Positions 35,847-39,878 of a stretch of DNA of 39,878 bases are shown here, piece after piece (position 1 is the first letter of the stretch; every line of letters starts with the position of its first letter). Position numbers and translations under genes: made by a program. Origin of the DNA: Spirochaetaceae bacterium (GTDB taxonomy: Bacteria > Spirochaetota > Spirochaetia > SZUA-6 > DRHE01); assembly GCA_020353535.1 (NCBI GenBank), contig CP070696.1, forward strand, positions 700,940 through 740,817, written 5' to 3'. The notes beneath the pieces were generated by a model that was not told the origin of the DNA, made no database searches, and saw only the letters and a list, made by a program, of their open reading frames with translations.

Positions 35847-36626
35847 TTAGGGGAACAGCACGACAGAGGTCGTCAGGACGGCGGCCATTCCAATGGCGAT
35901 CAAAGCGTCTCCGAGCAGGGCGGGGCCCGTTTTCAAGGTGCGGTAGGAGCTGCGGCGATTCTTCCGCCCTACCCCCCGGCATTCCAATGCCATGGCCAGG
36001 GTGGGAATTCGCCGCACCGACAGGATCAGTACGGAGGTGAGCACGGGAATGGCGGCGATCAATCGTTTTATCAATCCCTTGGCGATGTCCGCCTCCCCGG
36101 CCAGACGCAGCCGATGGGCATCCTGTACCTGATCGTAGATGGTGCGAATGGTTGGAATGTACTCCAGGGCGATGCTAAGGACAAGGGATATTGTAAAAGG
36201 CAGCCGAAACCAGCGGAAGGCCAGGATCAGGGCGTCCGGATCCGTTGTGCCGATGAAGAGGTAAAAGATCATGGTTATTCCGGTAAAGCGAATCATCAGG
36301 CGTATGGCCAGCAGCAGTCCGGGAACGCTCACGATGGTAAATCCTCGCAGGGCGATCAATACCGAGCCCTCCCTGTAGAAAGGCGGAGTCAGCAGCATAA
36401 CCAGGACGAGGATCGGCGCAATCAGGCGCAGCGGGCGAAGCGTGTTGGCTGTGCCGATAAAAACCGCACTTAGAACCGTCACAACCGCCAGGTACACCCC
36501 CAGATGCCGTACCCGAATTGGCAGAAAGAAGAGGATCAGGAACACGAGGAGCAGCAGCATTTTGGCACGGGGATCGAAACGATGGATGGCCCCAGGTCCA
36601 CCCTTTCCGTACACCTGGGTGATCAC
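35847..36626 (-). CDS. ECF transporter transmembrane (T) component
   Basis: This 259-residue EcfT/CbiQ-family protein has four or five membrane helices and two coupling motifs, DAHRLRLAGE (about 168-177) and MALECRGVG, which normally carry Ala-Arg-Gly triplets. The start (36624-36626) overlaps the ATPase stop by 4 bases. Confidence 0.88.
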   Translation of the reverse strand: MITQVYGKGGPGAIHRFDPRAKMLLLLVFLILFFLPIRVRHLGVYLAVVTVLSAVFIGTANTLRPLRLIAPILVLVMLLTPPFYREGSVLIALRGFTIVSVPGLLLAIRLMIRFTGITMIFYLFIGTTDPDALILAFRWFRLPFTISLVLSIALEYIPTIRTIYDQVQDAHRLRLAGEADIAKGLIKRLIAAIPVLTSVLILSVRRIPTLAMALECRGVGRKNRRSSYRTLKTGPALLGDALIAIGMAAVLTTSVVLFP

Positions 36627-38110
36627 ACGAAGCTCCCGGATTTCAGTTCCACCACCTCATCGGCCAGTGCGTCGGCAAGGCGGCGATCGTGGGTGATAAA
36701 GATCAGGGCGCTGTCTCGCTTCTGGAAGCGGCGGACCAATCCGGCAAAATCATTGACGCTCAATCCCGAATCTCCCTCGTCTATAATCATCAGGGGCCGG
36801 TCCAAAAGGTAGTACACCGCGGCCTGCAGTTTCTTCCTGGCTCCATAGCTCATCAGGGATGGGGGGACCTCAGTCGCAGGCAGGTCGAACAGAGCGATGG
36901 TTTCCCGTACCCTCCGATCAATATCCTCTGCGGCAAGGTGCAGGTGCCTCAATCCCAAGGCGAGCTCTTCGAACACGGTCGGGAGAAAGATCTGCAGATC
37001 CGGGTCCTGGAACAGATAGCCCGTGTAGCGGTTGAGGGTATCCGCCGTAGCCGCCCGGAGCTCCTCACCGATTCGTATACGGATCTCCCCCTTGCCGGGT
37101 GTGAGTAATCCGCAGAGGATCCGTCCCAGTGTAGACTTTCCCGAACCGTTGTCCCCTACAAGAGCCGTGGTCTGCCCGGTGGTTAAATGGAGGCGATCGA
37201 TTTTCAAGGAAAAAGCCGACCCATCACCGTTCTCTTCGTAACGGAAGTAAAGATCCTCCGCGATCAACAGCGTCTCTCCATCCCTGGTGCCCGGCTTTTC
37301 TGCCGAAGGTGGAGCTGCGGCGTGGCTCATGACTTTCAGCGGCTCCCGTCCTTCCCTGGGCAGCACGAATCCCCGCTTCAGAAGGAGACCGTGGAACTCC
37401 GGACTTCCGATGGATTCTGCGATCCCCTGGACCTTCCCCCGTTCCAGCAGGAAGATCCGTTGTACGTACTCCCGGAACAGATCGTGCCACTTGGCCGAGA
37501 GGATCAGGGTGCTGCGCCGCCGCTTCTTGAGAAATTGGAGAAGTCGTCGTTTGGTACCCTGATCCAGTTCCTCAAGGGTTTCATCCAGCAGCCAGAGCCG
37601 GGGATCCACGGCCAGCAGGCAGGCGATCAGAAGCTTCTTCTTTTCGCCGCCTGACAACACCTTCGGGGATTCACGACGGTAGCGCTCCAGGGCCATGGCC
37701 TGCAGAGCGGAATCCACCCGGCGTTCGATCTCGGATCGAGAAATTCCGAGCGATTCCAGGGGAAAGGCGACCTCGGAATCACATTGAGATGCGAGCAGCT
37801 GTTCTCCGGGATGCTGGAATACCAGGCCGATCTGCTCTATCAGCTCGAAAGGGTGATGATCCAACAGGCGCAAACCGCCTAGGCGTATCTGGCCGCGCAG
37901 CTCTCCCCCCGTGAAACGAGGGACCAGACCTGCCAGAACTCTGCAGAGGGTCGTTTTGCCCTCATCCGGCCGAGCAAGCAGAAGGACGATGCTCTCCGGG
38001 GGCAGCTCCAGATTCAAGCCTGAGAACAGATCCCGGGCTGCAACGCCCGGATATTCAGGGTAGGAAAACCACAGATTCTCGATCGAAAGGCCGGAATCGG
38101 AGGGGATCAC
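36623..38110 (-). CDS. ECF transporter ATPase, two NBDs fused
   Basis: This 495-residue fusion carries two ABC domains. NBD1: degenerate Walker A (A46-RPDEGKT), Q-loop Gln99, LSGGE 152-156 and Walker B D176-E177. NBD2: consensus Walker A GDNGSGKS (319-326, K325), Q368, degenerate signature MSYGA (420-424), Walker B D444-E445 and H474. Pairing Walker A of one half with the signature of the other gives one consensus and one degenerate ATP site. It lies 3 bases after the ferritin-like gene and overlaps ecfT by 4 bases. Confidence 0.92.
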   Translation of the reverse strand: MIPSDSGLSIENLWFSYPEYPGVAARDLFSGLNLELPPESIVLLLARPDEGKTTLCRVLAGLVPRFTGGELRGQIRLGGLRLLDHHPFELIEQIGLVFQHPGEQLLASQCDSEVAFPLESLGISRSEIERRVDSALQAMALERYRRESPKVLSGGEKKKLLIACLLAVDPRLWLLDETLEELDQGTKRRLLQFLKKRRRSTLILSAKWHDLFREYVQRIFLLERGKVQGIAESIGSPEFHGLLLKRGFVLPREGREPLKVMSHAAAPPSAEKPGTRDGETLLIAEDLYFRYEENGDGSAFSLKIDRLHLTTGQTTALVGDNGSGKSTLGRILCGLLTPGKGEIRIRIGEELRAATADTLNRYTGYLFQDPDLQIFLPTVFEELALGLRHLHLAAEDIDRRVRETIALFDLPATEVPPSLMSYGARKKLQAAVYYLLDRPLMIIDEGDSGLSVNDFAGLVRRFQKRDSALIFITHDRRLADALADEVVELKSGSFV

Positions 38111-38113
38111 AAA

Positions 38114-38614
38114 TCAAAAGGGCCAGAAACTGCTCTGGTACCAGACCTCCTCGAGCAGCTCGTCGTTGATCTCCGCAAGAAACCGCAGATGTCCCTTTTC
38201 CCATTGCGCGAGCCAGATGTAGAGGCTCTTCTCCCGGGGCTCAGCGCTGGCTTCAGCCCTGCCGGTGTAGACGGCCACCGCCCGGTTTTCCATTTCGATG
38301 GCTGCAGATATGGCTGCCGCCTCGTAGCTGGCAGCGGAAATCTGCCTACGGATCTCCGAACTCAGGATGTCCTGAACAGCGGAATGTGCATCTTCCGTCG
38401 GTTCCTGCTCCAGGAACTGTCCCGTTGCCGAGAAGCTCGCGAATTGTTTGGAGAGGTATTCGACATGCTTGCCCTCCTCTTCGGCCAGCAAGGCAAACAG
38501 ACTACGCACAGCCTGACTCTCGGTATCCTGGGCAACTCGTTGATAAAACGCCCTTCCCCGTTTCTCCAAAAGGAGGGCTGTTTTGAGCACTTCGATCTCT
38601 TTTGTTTCTGACAC
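38114..38614 (-). CDS. Ferritin-like (rubrerythrin-family) di-iron protein
   Basis: This 166-residue four-helix protein has the pattern of di-iron ferritin-like proteins: E17-(6)-Y24, E47-x2-H50 (EEGKHVEYL), E109-(6)-Y116 and E139-x2-H142 (WEKGHLRFL). It has no rubredoxin cysteines. The GTG start (38612-38614) has AAGGA 7 bases upstream; the frame is open further up but without conserved sequence. It heads the ECF operon. A peroxide-scavenging or iron-binding role is known for the family; here it is inferred. Confidence 0.82.
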   Translation of the reverse strand: MSETKEIEVLKTALLLEKRGRAFYQRVAQDTESQAVRSLFALLAEEEGKHVEYLSKQFASFSATGQFLEQEPTEDAHSAVQDILSSEIRRQISAASYEAAAISAAIEMENRAVAVYTGRAEASAEPREKSLYIWLAQWEKGHLRFLAEINDELLEEVWYQSSFWPF

Positions 38615-38718
38615 GGACCAGTCCTTGGGATTTATTTTGCCATTGGGCGTTCTAATTATGTGTACCGAAACGGTCTGGAAAGTCAAGAATAGAAGCGATA
38701 AGAATACTGGTAAAGTTC

Positions 38719-38748
38719 TTGACTAATTTCGTAATCAATTATTATATT
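38719..38748 (+). promoter_or_regulatory. Sigma70-type promoter of a candidate small RNA
   Basis: TTGACT (5/6, 38719-38724), an 18-base spacer and TATATT (5/6, 38743-38748) point rightward, away from the ferritin-like gene and toward no plus-strand gene. Confidence 0.55.
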
Positions 38749-38753
38749 GGAGG

Positions 38754-38826
38754 AGACAATTTCCTCCTTAGTTTTTGAGCCCGCGGCCGACTGGACCCCC
38801 CTCCTGAGGCCGCGGGCTTCTTTTTA
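38754..38826 (+). ncRNA. Candidate small RNA (about 70 nt) with anti-SD-like segment
   Basis: The segment lies between a strong rightward promoter (38719-38748) and a strong rightward terminator (38779-38826), with no ORF longer than ten codons. It contains CCTCCTTA (38763-38770), identical to the 16S rRNA 3' end, and a C-run ACCCCCCTCC in the terminator loop, the sort of unpaired C-rich loop Gram-positive sRNAs use to bind ribosome-binding sites. The 5' end is estimated from the promoter. Confidence 0.45.
38779..38826 (+). terminator. Rho-independent terminator (rightward)
   Basis: A perfect 10-base stem, GCCCGCGGCC (38779-38788) against 38808-38817, encloses a 19-base loop and is followed by TTCTTTTTA (38818-38826). 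Read leftward there is no T-run, so it serves a plus-strand transcript. Its tail overlaps the hisG stop codon (38824-38826). Confidence 0.85.
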
Positions 38827-39723
38827 TCCGATTTTGTCCTGACTGCCTACCGACTTATTCAGCGGGTACTCGATGATACCCTCGGCGCCGAGATCGATCA
38901 AACGGGGAATGATCTCCCGCACCACCGCTTCCGACACCATCGATTCGACGGCGAACCAGTCCGTTTTGTACAGCTGGGCGACCGTAGGGGAGGTGATGCT
39001 CGGAAGGATCTTCACAACCGCATCCAGCCTGCTCTCGGGCACGTTCATTTTTAGTCCGACCAGATTTTCCGCGTTCAGGGCACCCCGCAGCAGGAGGGCT
39101 ATCTGCTGGATTTTGCTCCTCTTCCAGCTGTCCTTTAGACTGGTGGGATTGGCGATCAACTTTGTGTTGCTCTCCAGCAGTGTATGGATGATCCGCAGGC
39201 CATGGGCCCGAATAGTGGAACCTGTTTCCGTTACCTCCACGATTGCGTCCACCAGGCCCTCGACAACCTTGGCTTCGGTGGCTCCCCAGGAGAATTCCAC
39301 CTCTACCGGAATTTTACGTTCCGCAAAGTAGCGTTTTGTAAAGTTCACCAGCTCCGTGGAGATACGCTTGTTGGCGCACTCCTCCAGGGAGTTGATATCG
39401 GAATCCTCCGGCACGGCCAAAACCCAACAGGCCCTGCGGGTGGTCGCCTTGGAATAAACCAAATCCGAGATGATTTCGACCCGTGCCTGGTTCTCAAGGA
39501 TCCAATCCAGCCCGGTCAGGCCGACATCCAAAACCCCGCTCTCCACGTATCGGGCCATCTCCTGGGCTCGTACCAGAGCGCAATAGATCTCCCCGTCGTC
39601 GATCGAAGGAAAGTAGTTGCGGGAGGAAAGGGTGATGCGCCACCCGGCTTTTTGGAAAAGCTCGATCGTAGCCTGCTCCAGGCTGCCCTTTGGGATTCCC
39701 AGTTTTACCCGTTGGTTCTCCAT
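38824..39723 (-). CDS. hisG: ATP phosphoribosyltransferase, long form
   Basis: This 299-residue enzyme catalyses the first, committed step of histidine synthesis (ATP plus PRPP). Visible are LGIPKGSLEQ, the pyrophosphate-loop-like VDAIVEVTETGSTIRAHGL and an ACT-like C-terminal regulatory domain (about 225-295; LKMNVPESRLDAVVKILPS). The length indicates the HisZ-independent form, feedback-inhibited by histidine in the family. It starts 3 bases after hisI. Confidence 0.96.
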   Translation of the reverse strand: MENQRVKLGIPKGSLEQATIELFQKAGWRITLSSRNYFPSIDDGEIYCALVRAQEMARYVESGVLDVGLTGLDWILENQARVEIISDLVYSKATTRRACWVLAVPEDSDINSLEECANKRISTELVNFTKRYFAERKIPVEVEFSWGATEAKVVEGLVDAIVEVTETGSTIRAHGLRIIHTLLESNTKLIANPTSLKDSWKRSKIQQIALLLRGALNAENLVGLKMNVPESRLDAVVKILPSITSPTVAQLYKTDWFAVESMVSEAVVREIIPRLIDLGAEGIIEYPLNKSVGSQDKIG

Positions 39724-39726
39724 GCT

Positions 39727-39878
39727 TCAGGTCGCTCCGTACTTGTTCTTGGGATCGAAGACGATGCGTCCATCTTCCTGTACCGCACCATCGCGGATCA
39801 GGTTGAAAAAGCAGCTGCGGTAGCCGGTATGACAGGCCGCCTCTCCAACCTGCCGCACCTTTACGAGCACGCAGTCTC
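39727..39878 (-). CDS. hisI: Phosphoribosyl-AMP cyclohydrolase, C-terminal part (5' end outside window)
   Basis: The last 49 residues are visible: VRQVGEAACHTGYRSCFF with the two zinc cysteines, then the usual C-terminal tail. This step opens the purine ring of phosphoribosyl-AMP. The protein is cut at its N-terminal side by the window edge; hisE may be fused or separate, which cannot be seen. It is translated just before hisG. Confidence 0.9.
   Translation of the reverse strand, partial: DCVLVKVRQVGEAACHTGYRSCFFNLIRDGAVQEDGRIVFDPKNKYGAT

Noticed and set aside
38641..38700. Promoter for the ferritin-like gene (TTGACT with CATAAT)
   Set aside because: The spacer would be 20 bases, too long for a confident sigma70 call; the real promoter is not identified.
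38775..38807. Ten-codon ORF (TTG start) in the small RNA, as a leader peptide for hisG
   Set aside because: It has no His codons, hisG is on the other strand, and the nearest GGAGG is too far upstream.

Overview
The window looks like a chromosomal stretch of a free-living, diderm spirochaete. This is an inference. It rests on an outer-membrane LptD-like protein next to uvrA, a PhoH / 7TM-HD / YbeY / short CorC-TlyC / TPR run, bactofilin, SurA-like and lipoprotein genes, histidine biosynthesis, and mid-50s percent GC judged by eye. From memory, a uvrA-lptD pair also occurs in Treponema. Genes are densely packed, mostly on the minus strand, and often joined by 4-base stop/start overlaps. I saw no tRNA, rRNA, CRISPR array, insertion sequence or prophage genes, and no gene-free stretch exceeds about 210 bases.

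Layout. 1-572 holds the 3' end of a secreted repeat-type protein (+). 708-6797 is a minus-strand operon behind a near-consensus sigma70 promoter: J-domain protein, SurA-like chaperone, nusB, membrane TPR protein, bactofilin, map and a phosphoribosyltransferase. 6886-10005 carries four poorly characterised genes (DUF624-like membrane protein, flavodoxin-like protein, lipoprotein, and a helical orphan with an AT-rich palindrome at its promoter). 10172-13590 is gap-pgk-tpiA-secG with its own promoter.

13613-26654 is one long minus-strand operon. A 61-residue membrane protein comes first, then uvrA, lptD, phoH, the 7TM-HD phosphodiesterase, ybeY, a CBS/CorC protein and a TPR lipid/secretory-type protein. 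Its promoter lies back to back with that of ispH (+). 27538-31995 runs Cys-rich mini-protein, murI, rsgA, mutS2 (-). 32053-33218 is a pentapeptide-repeat gene coupled to a metallo-beta-lactamase-fold gene (+). 33197-38614 is a minus-strand unit: ferritin-like protein, a complete ECF vitamin/metal uptake module (fused A-A', T, S), yggS, a small exported membrane protein and rluD. The right end has hisI(partial)-hisG (-).

How the genes work together. The window mixes core housekeeping (glycolysis, SecG, MutS2/UvrA repair, ribosome maturation by YbeY and RsgA, NusB) with envelope building (SurA-like chaperone and LptD for the outer membrane, MurI for peptidoglycan, bactofilin for cell shape, IspH for undecaprenyl precursors).

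The least expected items are these. A roughly 70-nt candidate small RNA lies between the ferritin-like gene and hisG, with a strong promoter, an anti-Shine-Dalgarno-like segment and a GC-rich terminator. The ECF ATPase has one degenerate ATP site. A metallo-hydrolase lacks the Asp of HxHxDH. A TATCA/TGATA palindrome overlaps the -35 of an orphan gene. None of this amounts to a proven new system; the small RNA is the best lead.
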